Positions 22,833 through 35,504 of a stretch of DNA of 64,000 nt are shown here, piece after piece; position 1 is the first letter of the stretch; every line of letters starts with the position of its first letter. The stretch is from Cristatella mucedo (taxonomy: Eukaryota; Bryozoa; Phylactolaemata; Cristatellidae). The translations under genes were made by a program, and so were the position numbers. The notes beneath the pieces were generated by a model. That model was not told the origin of the DNA, searched no databases, and worked only from the letters and a program-made list of their open reading frames with translations. The DNA lies in NCBI GenBank assembly GCA_009760855.2, contig WPIO01000109.1:1140501-1204500 (forward strand). The letters are read 5' to 3'.

Positions 22833-25157
22833 ACGTGAAGTACTTAACATCATTGGTAGATAGCTATAACAAGACACTAGCTGACACTCTCGACAAGTTT
22901 GCACCTCTGACAAAGCACACGGTGCGTCCCAGCCCAGACGGCCTATGGTTTACCACAGACATTAAACTAGCCAGGTCTACTAAACGAAAGCTTGGAAAAA
23001 CATACAAAAGATCCGGACTAACTGTCCATCGACAGGCTTATGAAGACTACTGTTAGTCGTACCAATCAATCATAGCAAAGGCCAAGTCTAGCTTCTATAG
23101 AAACATTGTTGTATCGCAGATGCACAATCCAAAAATGCTGATGTCGCCAATAAACCATCTCCTCAACCGTTCCCAGATTAGCTCCTTACCTGATGATCCT
23201 CGGGATGATCTAGCCGATCGCTTCTCTCAATTCTTTGTGCAGAAGATAGACAAGATCAGGGAATCCATCCCTGCGATGACAACCTCCCCACTAGAATGCT
23301 GTTCCTCGGTTCCTGGATGCACCTCAATGTCTGCATTTAGGCAGGTCACAAGTGATCTAGTCCTAAAGTTCGTATCGCAATCAAACAAGACAAAGGGTAC
23401 TCTGGACCCTATTCCCACTGTCCTGCTCCTACGTTGCCTTGATCTGCTGCTGCCATGTATAACTAGCATCATTAATGTGTCATTAGCCTCAGGTCATGTC
23501 CCAGCACCTTTCAAAAAAGCTGTTGTCAGGCCTCTCCTCAAGAAAGCAACACTCGACCAAGAGAACTTGAGCAACTACCGCCCAGTCTCCCTTCTACCAT
23601 TCCTATCAAAGACACTGGAACGGTTCGTGGCAGACCAGCTAAACTCATATATTGAAACCTCACACCTTGCTAGTAAGTTCCAGTCCGGCTTTAGAGCTAA
23701 TCACTCCACAGAGTCAGCATTGCTTAGGGTATACAACGACCTACTTAGCAATGCAGACATGAGTAGAGTGTCTCTGCTTGTTTTGCTTGATCTTTCGGCA
23801 GCTTTTGATACCATCGATCACAAAGTTCTTCTAGAGCGCCTCTCATCTCGCCTGGGCATCACTGGCACTGCTCTGCATTGGTTCAAGTCCTATCTCAGTG
23901 GGAGACTCCAGAGTATTGACGTGAATGGACAAAGATCATCTGAAGTACTTCTGAAATATGGAGTGCCTCAGGGCTCCCCGCTAGGTCCGGTTCTTTCACA
24001 GTTTATACTCTCCCTCTTGCTGATGTGATTGCCAAGCACAATCTAGGCTTTCATTTCTATGCGGATGACACTCAGTTGTACCTTTGCTTTGATCCCTCCC
24101 AGCCTTCGAGCACCTCAAATTCTCTCAACTCACTTGCTGCATGCATTGATGACATCCGCACATGGATGGCAGCAAATTTTCTAAAACTAAATGATGACAA
24201 AACTAAATTACTAGTTATGTCAAACCCAGTGTGATTCAGAAATTGGAAAGGCTGCCGCTCAAAATTGGCTCTGCCAGCATATCTCCTGTCGAATCAGCTC
24301 GAAATCTACGTGTCATATTCCAAAGCGACCTCTCGTTAGACGACCATATCAGCACCACAGTCAAATCTGCCTATTTTCAGCCTAATAACATTGCTAAAAT
24401 TCGGGCTTGTATAGATGAGGATACCACATCTAAGTTGGTCCATGCATTCGTAACATCTCGTCTTGACTTCTGCAACTCACTGCTTACTGGCCTACCGGCA
24501 TGTGCGATCAGGCGATTGCAGCTGATGCAAAACTCTGCAGCTAGGCTTGTCGGTCGTGAGCGTCACAGTTGCCACATTACTCCACTTCTAGCCGACCTGC
24601 ACTGGCTACCAGTCAAGCAACGGATTTACTTTAAGGTTTTGTCGCTCACTTTTAGATCCCTTCTTTCTATGGCTCCAGCCTATCTCTCCTACATACTCCC
24701 CCATCAGGCCAAGCATCGTACCCCTGCTTTTCGGAATCCAACAGTCAAGAAATAAATCCTACAAACCTTTAATCCTTTGGAGACCGTGCATTTAGTTCGT
24801 ATGCTCCATAAGCCTGGAACTTCCTCCCGACCTGCGTCAGAACATCCCCTGACCTGACCACATTTAAAAGGAACTTGAAAACTCACCTATTTAGGACAGC
24901 ATTTAGTGGGTCCCTGTGATTCGTCCTTCACGTGCTTACGTGTGCTGACACTGTGCATGCTGCTACTAACCACATTTGCATGCCAACCCTGTGCATGTCA
25001 CCCCTAACCATATCATTTATTTCGTTTGTTTTTCAAGCATGATTTTACTTACCATTTAATTGCATTTTCCTTTACAGCAAATGTAAAGTGCATAGAAAGA
25101 GACTAAGTTCTCGGAGGGCACTTTATCAAGTACATTATTATTATTATTATTATTATC
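22833..25157 (+). pseudogene. LINE-B, best-preserved copy in the window
   Basis: A CR1/L2-type LINE truncated in the endonuclease-RT linker. The frame at 23120-24028 (302 codons) covers the RT N-terminus, including YRPVSLLPFLSKTLERFVAD, LLDLSAAFDTIDHKVLLERL and VPQGSPLGPVL. A small frame change follows. At 24025 the frame resumes with FYADDTQLYL (YADD at 24058-24069, catalytic residues intact) to about 24230. After another frame change the C-terminal domain runs 24231-24755. The 3' UTR follows, then the terminal motif and (ATT)n at 25134-25157. One in-frame stop also lies near 23053. Only a few changes separate it from a coding frame, so it is comparatively young. Confidence 0.85.
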
Positions 25158-25159
25158 AC

Positions 25160-25256
25160 CGAGCTTTATATGGCCTTTTGTAACGATCAAAAAGTAGCGA
25201 AAAACATGGAGTGACAAATATATTTGGGATAACGTTGCGGGCCGCATAGAAGACCT
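25160..25256. mobile_element. hAT remnant next to R1/U1
   Basis: The part from about 25200, with GATAACGTT and GACCTCGGCTGGC, corresponds to the reversed terminal half of the fragment at 19775-19863. The outermost bases, including the CAGGGG end, are missing, and R1 sequence resumes at 25257 at the same point as in the inverted copy. Confidence 0.5.
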
Positions 25257-25461
25257 CGGCTGGCAGACATAATCTTGTCGTTATTGACGGGCTTGTGGTA
25301 ACATGTGAATAGTAGCACTCGTCACCGATCTCTGTGTAGAGCCTTAATCGTTCCTTCTGTAGGGCGTAAATCAGTTGTGTAGCTAGGGATTAGGTTATCT
25401 GAAAAAGCTACACAAACACAGTACCATTCTTACTATTGTCATGATTATGGCATCTGTATAC

Positions 25462-25662
25462 AGACCCGATCAAGGTCTGACCGAGGTCGTTGGCTCGAGT
25501 CCCGAGGCATACATTAAGCACTTGAACAAATAGAGTTCAAATTAGATCTGTATATGTGTATTTAGATCGTGCTTCCTTTGCAACACGTTCAAAGTGCCTA
25601 AAAGAGATTTTGTAGTTCTCTTAGGGTGCTATCCCAAATGTATTATTATTATAATTATTACT
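25462..25662 (+). mobile_element. Diverged SINE-A with LINE-type tail, copy 2
   Basis: This is the partner of 1120-1332. The core AAGGTCTGACCGAGGTCGTT is followed by a B-box-like GGCTCGAGTCCC, better preserved than in copy 1. The tail ends in an imperfect ATT run. Position and orientation within U1 are the same. Confidence 0.5.
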
Positions 25663-26349
25663 ATTTCCTCGCCACTCGGACTGAAGACAAAATGGCCTGA
25701 AATGCATCGATTACCCCGAAAACGGTGCTAGCAGGTGCACTGGTCGCCAATCGAGGGCCTATCGTGCTGAGTTCAACATAAATGCAAACGTAGGCTGCCG
25801 GTCATGAGCTGCTTGCTATGATCACTGCGTCCACAGCAGATCTCACATTGCCTACTGATAGAACAAACGATGCCATCATAGCTGCTTTGCAGGCTGACCC
25901 ACCTCACTGCTTATGAAGTGTTCCAGCTTTCCTTACGTCCTTGGGCTTATGCTTGCGAGTCGTGTTGTGTTACTGTGTCTCCGGCGGCACCAGCACTAGT
26001 GGAGTCTCTAGGGGACAAGAACACACGAGCTGGTGAAGGTGAGTGGTGAAGGAGACTTGATCTTTATTTACCCAGTGTGTACATGTAAGAGCTGGGGGCT
26101 GACTCACCACAGATAAGGAATAGCATTTGTTGTGGGCCACATGCTTACATCGAAGGCTCCACTGTGTCAATTGCTCAACCACCTGCTGCAGGTGAGGCAT
26201 ACATTAGTGGCTGATGCTGCTGCACTAATTGCAATAGCAGAAGCAGCAGGCTCACACAACAGTCCGAAGCATGATGCAAGGCAATGCACTTCTGATTGTA
26301 ATTCTGCATCACAACAAGCAAAGTTGATTGTTAGGCATGGCTTTCGAAA

Positions 26350-26505
26350 TGCCTGCTCCTGCAGCTTAAGGGGCTTTCGGAAGGCATTCGGATCTCGAAG
26401 GGAATTCATCTCACCCAGCAAAGAGAAAGTGTGAAGCTTAACTGAGTCACGGAAAGCATTTATGGCAGTGAGTGGCATAGTAGCAGCTGCCAAGTATAGT
26501 GAAAA
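26350..26505 (-). mobile_element. LINE-A 3'-end fragment inside U1 copy 2
   Basis: The plus strand from AAGGGGCTTTCGGAAGGCAT onward parallels the LINE-A 3' coding end, including CAAAGAGAAAGTG. It corresponds to 2030-2165 in copy 1. This is a relic only. Confidence 0.5.
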
Positions 26506-27305
26506 CGGCTTTATTTTAAAGCTATAACCAAAGCCACCTCTCGAGATGGCTCACAGCCATACGGCCACCACCATCACCACAGCTCCTACCTGCTCACTGA
26601 TATCCCTAGTGGCTCTCCAGAGTCCACTCATCCTCAACTCATCTCAGAGCCAAAGTCAGGCCCACCCATTGGGCTAATAGCATGCCTGCATAGGTCCTCT
26701 TTGGCACTCCCTAGCCGATAAACATCAGAGGTGAGCCGGCCCCTCCCCAACCGAACAGCCCCAAGGCTCAGCCGGCAGCAGTCTATGCCGGCTGCCGGCT
26801 CAAACACTGCCACCCCCTGCACCGTGTCCGTGTGATCTCGAAAGATCAGCGTGGTAAGTCGGGCCAACCTAAACTACACAGAGAAGCAGACCTACACTAA
26901 AATCATAGCCCGACACAGCATTTCTTGTAAGCCTTCACTAAAACCAGACAGCCGTTCATTTTGCCGTCCATCACTTAATCATGCGATCGGCTAACCGAGC
27001 CAGCTTTCTCGAAGTTCACCTAGGACAAGTAGCAAACACTAAGGTGGTCTGCTTCTTCGGTCTGTTTAGTCTCGGCACAATAGTGACCTCATCCGTATGG
27101 ACCAGCCCCTGCCTCCAGCAGAGCCTGCACTACTGCCTAGTGCCGACGAATGTCCATTATTTCCATCCCAACTCGTAGCCCCATGCCGGTTACCCAGCTT
27201 TTGGGCCAATTGGTTGTGCAGTGCCCACTTTCGGAGCTTTAAGAACTTGCACTGCCCACAGCTCTCACGGGCAGGCAGGCCACCTCACGGACCCTATGAG
27301 GAGAT

Positions 27306-28039
27306 GCAGTCCCAAACAGCCGGCTATGCCTGCTGTCGATGGCTATTGTCGTCGTGGCCTGGCTAATTGCTGCCACCACACATTCCACAGCCACTGGCTA
27401 CTGTAGCTTCAAGTCTCATCCGTCGGCCAGTCGTTCAGTCCCACCAGCTGTTCCCAACTCCACCCCCCAGCAGCCGAGCTGCTACAACTGCATCCCGAAG
27501 CAGCAGGTAGTCATCCTTGGAGGTATACGGCATGAAATAATACACCCAGAACTGCTGCCGTGCAAAATCTTGAAACCGATGTCACTGGGATGGATCGACA
27601 CTGCTCTCATCGAGTCTCTGCTCTGAGTCAAGCAGCCAACTTGCCCAGTCAATACCGTTACGGTAGGGCTCCGTCAGCAGGCCGGGAGGACCGGCAAGAT
27701 TTATTTCTTAGTCTGACACCATAAGCTCTCTCCTTGAGACAGCTCACAGTGCTGCAGCCTCAGCAGAGCCCAGCGTCTCCTATCAAAACTCCTGAGCGAC
27801 CTCAACGAAACTCCTTAGCCTGAGGTCATGCAGCCACAAGCTCATGCCCCAGCTTGGCTATGGCTCACTCTGCCGGTAAACTAGAGGTAAGCCCCAACCC
27901 CTGGGGGCTGGGCCACAAAACACAAACACAAACAACACCCCCCTGAATGACAGAAACAGCCCACCGGCAAGAACCCAAGATGAAGTAACCCAGCCGCAGT
28001 TAACCGTAGTTTTCTGTCTAACGGCACTGATGGTTATAA
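27306..28039. other. No recognisable gene
   Basis: The sequence after U1 copy 2 has only short frames, none with family motifs. It has no counterpart in U1 copy 1, which passes directly into a LINE-B tail. Confidence 0.4.
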
Positions 28040-28700
28040 AGAACCGGATGCCGGAGAGTAGTTGGTAGTTTCGCAAGAATTGTAAAAGTCGATTTCCACA
28101 GTCTCGGACATGCAGAGCAAAAACTTCTGTCTCCAATCGTCTGTAAGCCGAGCAATAGAAGCAATAAATTGTTGTCCAAAGAAGACCCGCGGACACGACG
28201 AGAATGAAAATGGGGCTGTAGTTCAGCTAGGTATGCTGAAGTCCAACCCTGACGAGCCTCGTGGGTCAGTGGAAGAACTTTGTCCTGGATTCATGAATCA
28301 ACCGGCAGCCACCTACATTCTTTTGGCAGAAGAGTCACGTAGTTAAAACTAGGGCATTCTCAACTAGCACTGGAGTGGATTCATTGCTAGCAGCAAAGGC
28401 CTAGTAGCTTTTTTTTGATTGCCCAGCGACAAGGAAACTATAGTAATCTAGCCGGGACATAACTTAAGAGGTGGTAATATTTTTCGCAACCGCCGAAGAT
28501 TTCCTACTCCAAGATAGGATTCGCACATAATGACTAGTTGTGGAAGCAGTTTTCTTCAAGAAGCTTTCAAGATTTAGGCAACTGACGATGACAACCGTTA
28601 AATTCCGAGCACAGTGTGTAGGCCGCACAGTGGCATCGCTTATAACAAAAGCAAAGCCGTTTGGGCAGAAGCGGCTTTTGGTAACTTTTCCTCACATAAA
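28040..28700 (-). pseudogene. LINE-A, old C-terminal fragment
   Basis: The plus-strand text tracks the LINE-A copy at 44700-45350 segment by segment (TTCCACAGTCT, GCAGAGC, AACCGGCAGCCAC and the NDDKTE-preceding region), but with heavy substitution. No frame remains open. It is clearly older than the adjacent LINE-A copy at 28705. Confidence 0.6.
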
Positions 28701-28704
28701 AACT

Positions 28705-29786
28705 TCATGTATCTCCGTACGTAACTCCACAAAGCCACAAAGACTATATAGACGTTACGAAGGAGAGTTTCGTATAGCATACTCAGAGCCTTAGCGGCTT
28801 TCGGTATGCATTCGGTAGCCAGCAGATTTAATCTCCCCCTTACCATGTTATTCATGTTGTTTATCAAGCTTGATATTACTCACCATTCAATTGCATTTCG
28901 CTTTGCAGCAAATGTAAAGCACCTATAATGAGATTGAGTTCTCTGAGGGCACTTTATCAAGTGCATTATGATGATTATTATTATTATTATTATCACACCA
29001 CAAAAAGAAAGTGGAAAGCATAGCAGTCAGGAGAGCAGTTGAGGTAGTAAGTGGCATGAAAGTAGCAGCTCTGAACTGCTGGAAAGTATGATCCATAGTC
29101 GGCAGCAGGAGAGTAGATGGCAATCCAAGAGAATTGGGGAAGCTAGTTCCACAGTCAAGAATCTGCAGAGCAAAAAGCTAATTTTTAGCAACGATTTGTT
29201 TAGCACAAGAATGGAACAATTTAGTTATTGTCCATACAGGTCCTTGAGGCACGAGGAAGCTGAACCTGGTGCAACAGTTCAGCTATGTATGGAGGAAACA
29301 AGATGCATCAGGCCTTGTGGTTAGCATAAGAGCTTTGCTCTGTATCCATTGATCAACCGGCAAGTGTCCTAGGTCTTTTAGTAAAGCAGACACGTGGTCA
29401 AACCTCTGGGACCTGAAAACTAGTCATGCAGCCCTATTGATAGCCATTTGCAGTGGCCAAGTCGCCGTTTTTGGGTATCCCAGATAAAAAAAGAATAACA
29501 TCAATCGAGCCTAGACAGAAAGAAGGAGCTTGTTAGATTCTTCGCAAGCCAAAATGGAAGACAGCTCCTAATCTTAGATTGGGATCGGACGTAATGGCAA
29601 GCTGCCAAAACAATCTTCCGAATGAAGATTAAAGATTTAGGCAGCTATCGAAAATGACACTTAAATTTCAAGCACTTGGCGATCGTCGTGAAACAGCATC
29701 ACTTATTAGAAGCACAAATCCTTCTAATCCAGCCAAACACTTAGGGTTTCCTATGAGCAGCCCTTCGGTTTTATCGTCATTTAGGG
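28705..29786 (-). pseudogene. LINE-A 3' part, interrupted and fused to LINE-B
   Basis: The 3' UTR end and last codons (28705-28835) are separated from the rest (28998-29786) by a LINE-B tail. The remainder runs up to the LNDDKTE motif after the RT palm and there switches abruptly to LINE-B sequence (29787). On the reverse strand this gives a LINE-B 5' part joined to a LINE-A 3' part in the same orientation. Confidence 0.7.
28836..28997 (+). mobile_element. Short LINE-B insertion (tail only)
   Basis: About 160 bases of LINE-B 3' UTR, the terminal motif (GAGATTGAGTTCTCTGAGGG) and an ATT run are inserted inside a reverse LINE-A. LINE-A similarity resumes directly after it. A severely 5'-truncated insertion is the simplest reading. 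A clear target duplication was not found. Confidence 0.75.
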
Positions 29787-30345
29787 TGGGAGGGATCAAA
29801 GCATAGGTACAACACAGCGTTAGCCACTTCGCAGTGAAAGCCCAGATTGTGCATGGCAATCAAATCGGCAAGTGGAAGGATATAAACCATGAAAAGAACC
29901 TGACCTACCACGGAGCCCTGAGGGCCTGCATAATTCAGAAGAACATCGGAAGATCTTTGTCCTTTCACGTCAATACTCCGGGGTCTCCCACTGCAGAGCA
30001 GTTCCAGCGATGCCTAGGTGAGTTGAGAGGTGCTCAAAAAGTACTAGGCGATCGATAGTAATTAAAGCTGCCGAAAGGGTGAGCAAAATAGCCAAAGACA
30101 TTCCACCCATGTCTGCATTCCTAAATAGATAGTTGTACACCCGAAGCAATTTGGACTCTGTGTAGTGATTAGCTCTTAAGCCAGACTGGAACTTTCTAGC
30201 ATGGTTTGAAGTTTCAATATGTGAGTTCAGTTGGTCTGCCATGACTCGTTCCAGTGTCTTTGATAGGAATGGTTGAATGGACACTGGGTGGTCGCTGCTC
30301 CAGTTCTCTTGGTACAGTGACGCTTCCTTGAGAAGTGGCTAATGT
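29787..30345 (-). pseudogene. LINE-B RT fragment, 5' half of a chimera
   Basis: On the reverse strand this encodes, in broken frames, the RT from LLKKAT/ENLSN (30345) through ERVMADQLNSHIETSN, FQSGLRANHYTES and the palm. It ends at CFDPS just after the active site, whose expected YADD is destroyed (it reads EVANAV). It then continues as LINE-A at 29786. Confidence 0.7.
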
Positions 30346-30415
30346 AAAGTGCTTAGAAAAAAATATAGTTCTCTAAGGGTGCTATATCAAATGTATTATG
30401 ATTATCATTATCTAC
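30346..30415 (+). mobile_element. Forward LINE-B-type tail
   Basis: AATGTAAAGTGCTTAGAAAA, then TTCTCTAAGGGTGCTATATC and an ATT-like end. Same composition and junction as 3397-3470. Confidence 0.65.
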
Positions 30416-31449
30416 CGAGCATGAGTATTGTGAAAGTGCTGCCAAGAATGGCATGTCAGCATCGTTTTTCTCAGTAGGCGTGCTCAGCTATTACGGCTTC
30501 CTTTCGCGTAGAGACAGCCAAATTTTTACTACGGGCAATGTACCGAGAGCAGGAAGTTCAAAGCGGTAGCTAGTAATAGAGGAGCCAGGGGTCGTGGGGG
30601 CATTCACCGAAGCCCCCCGCCCGGACTTCGGGGCATCGACCTTCCCGCCCTCTAATCCTATGCCCCGGGGCCCCAAGCGTAATCAAAAAGCAATTATGTC
30701 TCAATTCTAATCGGCGAACAGCTCCCGAGTTCATGTCATCTAAACTCAAATATGATTTTCGCTACAATTTTACATTAATTAAGGTCTAGCCCTCTTACAT
30801 GAAAATCTTGCTGGCCTTGCCACTCCCCCATTAAAATGTTGCAGGCTATAACCCATAGATACAAATTCTAGCTAAGCAACTACTAGCCCGCATCAACTTG
30901 AGCTCTAATCCCGGCATCCTAAACTCGTTACACTAAACCCTAAAAGCATATAAACGTAAACGCTAAATACTAAATCTTCAGCCCTGAACGCCAATCCCAC
31001 ACCCTGAATCCCAAACCCTGATCCTCAACCAAAAATATATCTCTAAAGTATTTTTAATTCAATTACAAACAAACAGCGGCTACTATTTTGAACTTCCTGC
31101 TTTGTGCACAGTGCCCATAGCACAAAGTTTGCAGACCTCTAAGCCTAATCGATGCCGTATGGGTTGGCATGCTGCTCTGACTGGGGAGGGATTTCTGAAG
31201 AGCAATACAGAGGCATGCACAGCATCGCTGTAAGCATCTCCAGAAGTGATTAGTCAGAAATACTAACACCTGCTCATATTAGAGCGAGCGTTAGCCGTTT
31301 TCTCCTAAGGGAGGCAGATAAGCGTCTCCTGAGGAAGGACTCCAAGAGACAACTCAGATTGGCTACGAGAGTAAGATCTACAATTCGGCCATCGGTGAAG
31401 CCCAATATTTTTATTATTAAAGTAAAATCATGATTGAAATCAATAGCTC

Positions 31450-32484
31450 TGATACATTGAAAGGTGCTTGGGAGATAAGCTGAGGCTAATGACGTATAAA
31501 TGATGTTATTTAAGCATGGCAGTAGCAGATAAATGCAACGTAGGACCATTACAGTTTGAAAAGGGTTCAAAGAACTTGTTGTCTTCTTCGATTGAGATAC
31601 GAACTTCAGGATGAGATCACTTGACCTGCTTGAATGTAGACATTGTGGTGCTGCAAGGAATCGAGGAACAGCAGTCTAGCGGGGATGCAGCCATCGCAGG
31701 GTTGTACTCCGTGATATTGTCTTTTTTTCTGGATAAAGAATCGAGAGAAGCGATAAGCTAGATCATCACAGAGATCATCAGGCAATGAGCTAATCAGGGA
31801 GCGGTTGAGGAGATGGTTGATCGTCGACATGATCGCCGACATCAGCGTTTTTTGATTGTGCGTCTCAGATTCAGCAATTTTATTTAGAAGCTAGACTTGG
31901 CTATTGCTAAGATTGATTTATACAATCTACAATATTCCTGGTACGCCTGTCGATGGGCAGTCAGTTCTGATCTTGTGACTGCTTTTTTCAAGCTTGGGCT
32001 TTGTAGACCTAGCTAGTTTAATGTCTGTGGTAAATCATAGGCCTTCTGGGCTAAGAACTCACAGTGAGCTTACTCAGAGGTGCAAATTCAACGAGCGTTT
32101 CAGGTAGAGTTGTGTTATAGCTATCTACCAGTGATGACAGATCAGAGGGAGAACTGAGCAGCAAAGGCCCGGCGGACATTCTCACACGGACAGCTTCGAT
32201 GTCAAGGGTAGTGGTGCTTCGTGATTCACATGTGATTTTAGAGGAGGCCACGGTTAAGCACTGTAGACTGAATGACATCTGCATGTGGTCAAATAAGCAT
32301 GGTTTGGTTTTAATTGGTGATGACAAAGAGCATTCACATGGGAAAATTTGGTCGAGTGTGTAGCCCTTGATGGAAATAGGGCCATGCACATAAGCCACAA
32401 GAGACAATGAGGCAGTCAATGCACGAAATGAAGTGCTGAGGGCGTGAGATAAGTTATCAAAGTGAGTGTTGAAATAACCCACAA
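31450..32484 (-). pseudogene. LINE-B ORF2 fragment (endonuclease C-term to RT start)
   Basis: Counterpart of 4500-5555. The reverse frame 32482-32051 (143 codons) covers the endonuclease C-terminus, from GYFN, where GDFN is expected, to the linker (LVDSYNTTLPETLVEFAPLS). The next piece (31842-31606) and the RT start (31570 region, LLPC) are in other frames. The Asp-to-Tyr change is shared by both U2 copies, so it predates the duplication. Confidence 0.7.
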
Positions 32485-32774
32485 CCGTACTAATTACTCC
32501 AAGAATTCTCAGGCAAGGACCTCGTCTCTCCGTTAGCCGACTATATCAAATCCTGTCCGTCCAGACTGCCACTTCCGTCATTTTTGCTACAGTAACTTTC
32601 CCGCCTGACTCAGAAACACTTCCTCTTTTCGATGCGATGAGGTCTGTTGGCTACCGAATGAATCACGAAAGTTGCTTGGGGTGGGAGTGGGCGACAGATG
32701 AAAACTTACAGTCGGAGGCCAGCTAGGTCTATGTAGTTTCGTAACAACTAACGGAAGTACATAACATTACATCA

Positions 32775-33570
32775 TGGGGATAGCAGCAAACACTCTCAAA
32801 TTGATGGACGATAAAATAAATCACTAGTTAGGAGAAAACCTAAAGTAATATTGCAAAAGCTCGGAACTGCTTAGGCAGGGATACTACATCCAATTTGTTT
32901 CAAGCATCCGTGGCATTCCCTCTGCACTTGTAAAACTCATCGCTTGTCTACCGGCTTCTGCGATCCGGTGCTCACAGTTGCAAAATTCTGTAGGTGAGTT
33001 TTTGTAGTGAGCGTTACAATGTCCCAATCACATCACTTTTCGTAGATCTGCATTGGCATCTAGTCGAACGTAGTCTTCGAGGTTCTGCCACTCACGTTCA
33101 GGTCTCTTCCTTTTTTTGGCTCGCCTTTAAGATCTACTGCTCTATCAAGCAATGCATCATACAAGCTGATTTTTTTTTACTTCACTAGACTTTCCAAACC
33201 TTGCAGGAACCTATAATCATTCGGAGATTGTTCCTTTATCTCACATTCTTCCAGTGCTTGGAGCTGACAGATTTCATGACATCCCCTGACTTAAGGACAT
33301 TTTCAAAAAAGCTTCATATCGCATCTGTGTATGGCAGCTTTTAGTGGGTTCTTGTGGTGTGTCCTTTATGTGGTTGTCCTTGCTGGCAATGAACTTGCTA
33401 GCACTTACAGTACTTGAGTGTTGACTTCGCCCATGTTTTTCTTACCAAATTAGGATTGCTGACCTCTCAATCTTACAGCTAGTCATTTGTTCCTGCTTCC
33501 TTTAAGCAGGTGTAAAGTGCCTAGAAATAGAATTAGTTCTCAAAAGGCATTATAAAAGCGTATTATTACG
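32775..33570 (+). pseudogene. LINE-B, very old copy
   Basis: From the ANTLKL-like segment after the RT palm, the nucleotide text follows LINE-B, including the TCCAATTTGTTTCAAGCATC and CTGCATTGGCATCTAGTCGA parts. It ends with AAAGTGCCTAGAAATAGAAT and a short TATTATTA near 33560. No useful frame remains. Confidence 0.55.
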
Positions 33571-34492
33571 GTCATGACGAATAGTATTAGCAGCCTTGTC
33601 TGATGATACGAAGCTCAAACAAGACACCCTTCATTTAGCAGTTATAACGGAAATGAAGCCTGCGATGGTCAATACTGGCTTCAAGACTGTTATTCTACAA
33701 CCTGCCGAGGTTATTGACAGCTTCTCTGACGATACATAGGCAGCTTTAATTCTATGGGAGCATAATTCCAATGGATTCTGCGAATGTACTAGTAATCTGA
33801 GTGCTGCTAACACTCGTTATAATCTCTTAAATTAATCTTCTGAGGATCCTAGCGATTGCAATGATGCTCCGTGCAAAGATGTGGCTATGTTGTGCTTGCA
33901 ATTCCCTGCTCTGTAATGTCACGGAACCAAATTTTGGGAAAGTGTAATGTGGTTACAAAACTATATGTTACATGCCAATTATTAACGATGACGTAGAGAA
34001 CTGCTCATTTAATTTATGGAGAGGACTCCTCCAGCTAGTTGTAATTTCTCTCGACGGCAATTGCTCTTCGTGGGTTAGCAGACTCTCACTCCTGAAGTTT
34101 CTCTCACTCCTGTCATATAGTCTGTGACTTTAGCACCACTGGCGGTGGCTGGTAGTATTGGATGGCAGTCGATCACCGGATTTCAGTGCTAGTGCTGATG
34201 TCACTTGCAGCGAATCGTCTGTGAACCTGCTACAGCAATGACACACAATTGTGTGGCACTGGTTCCATAATTAAAAATTGCTCTGCTCATAAACCCTGGC
34301 TTGTAGTGGCTAGTTAAATCCAGTCATCAGTTGTAAGTTAGCAACCGAGCTAAAGTTTGTAATTGCATATCGTGCATTAAAAATATGTTAACCAGTTCAT
34401 GCATTTCTATAAGAAATTATCTAATATATATTTCATCTTAATAACCATCGGATCGATCTATCTATTTATACATATATATCTAACATATAGTA

Positions 34493-34530
<38 letters not shown>

Positions 34531-35070
34531 ATCTGCCAGTGATAATTGAAACCATGACCATAATAATTCAGTAGAGGTGTAGCAAGGGCTGGCTACTAGC
34601 TTGCCAGGTGGTAGGCCTACTCCTCTTGATGTCAAACACGCCCGACCCCACATCCGTCTTGTTGTGGCCGACAAAGTGAACATCCCTCCCACCTCTTGGG
34701 CTAAGCTGGTACAAGCCTCTCTGACTACCATGTATTTGATGGGACGTATTCTCCGACACTCTCTCGCACTTTGGCTGAATGAAGTCCTTAAAATTACCAC
34801 AACACCAGTTACCCATGATTGAAATTACAAACAGCACAATAACTAAAACTATATTCTCCGACTAAGATAGGACATATGCTTTGTAAGGTGTTGCCAGCTA
34901 TACTTTGTGGACGTTATGACTTGCAATTTTTTTGCTGAAAGCAATTTGTACACACACTTCTTTCTGTGCCTAGCAGTGGTCCTTTGAGTGTCAAGACCTT
35001 CTGCTTGGCAGCTTATTGATTTGCTGTGGCCCCATTTTTTAATGATTCTGCGGTCTCCTTTATAGGGTAG
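33571..35070. other. No recognisable gene; AT microsatellite
   Basis: Apart from a (TA)n region at 34486-34532, nothing is recognisable. A pair of overlapping frames at 34601-34822 (forward) and 34568-34837 (reverse) shows no family motif. Confidence 0.4.
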
Positions 35071-35071
35071 G

Positions 35072-35442
<371 letters not shown>

Positions 35443-35504
35443 CTTTCCCTCCCGAGTGCTTTTCTTTCAACCTTGAAAATCGCTCTTAGCCGAACGTATG
35501 TCAC

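Larger units (their letters stand above)
25257..27305 (+). repeat. Duplicated block U1, copy 2
   Basis: This is the partner of 921-2955, collinear throughout, with small indels. A notable one is near 25967, where copy 1 has extra bases. The block again contains a diverged SINE-A (25462-25662) and a LINE-A relic (26350-26505). The reverse strand has AATAAAGATC at 26059-26068, as in copy 1, reminiscent of an LTR R/U5 region. No intact gene is present. Confidence 0.7.
30297..32484. repeat. Duplicated block U2, copy 2
   Basis: This is the partner of 3346-5555, including the inverted LINE junction, the non-coding middle with its G/C-rich patch (30595-30670), the C/A-rich patch (30890-31040), and the reverse LINE-B. 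Similarity ends near 32484. Substitutions and small deletions are spread evenly over the block. Confidence 0.75.

Noticed and set aside
34568-34837. Overlapping frames on both strands near 34.6-34.8 kb
   Set aside because: Neither shows family motifs; equal openness on both strands suggests chance.
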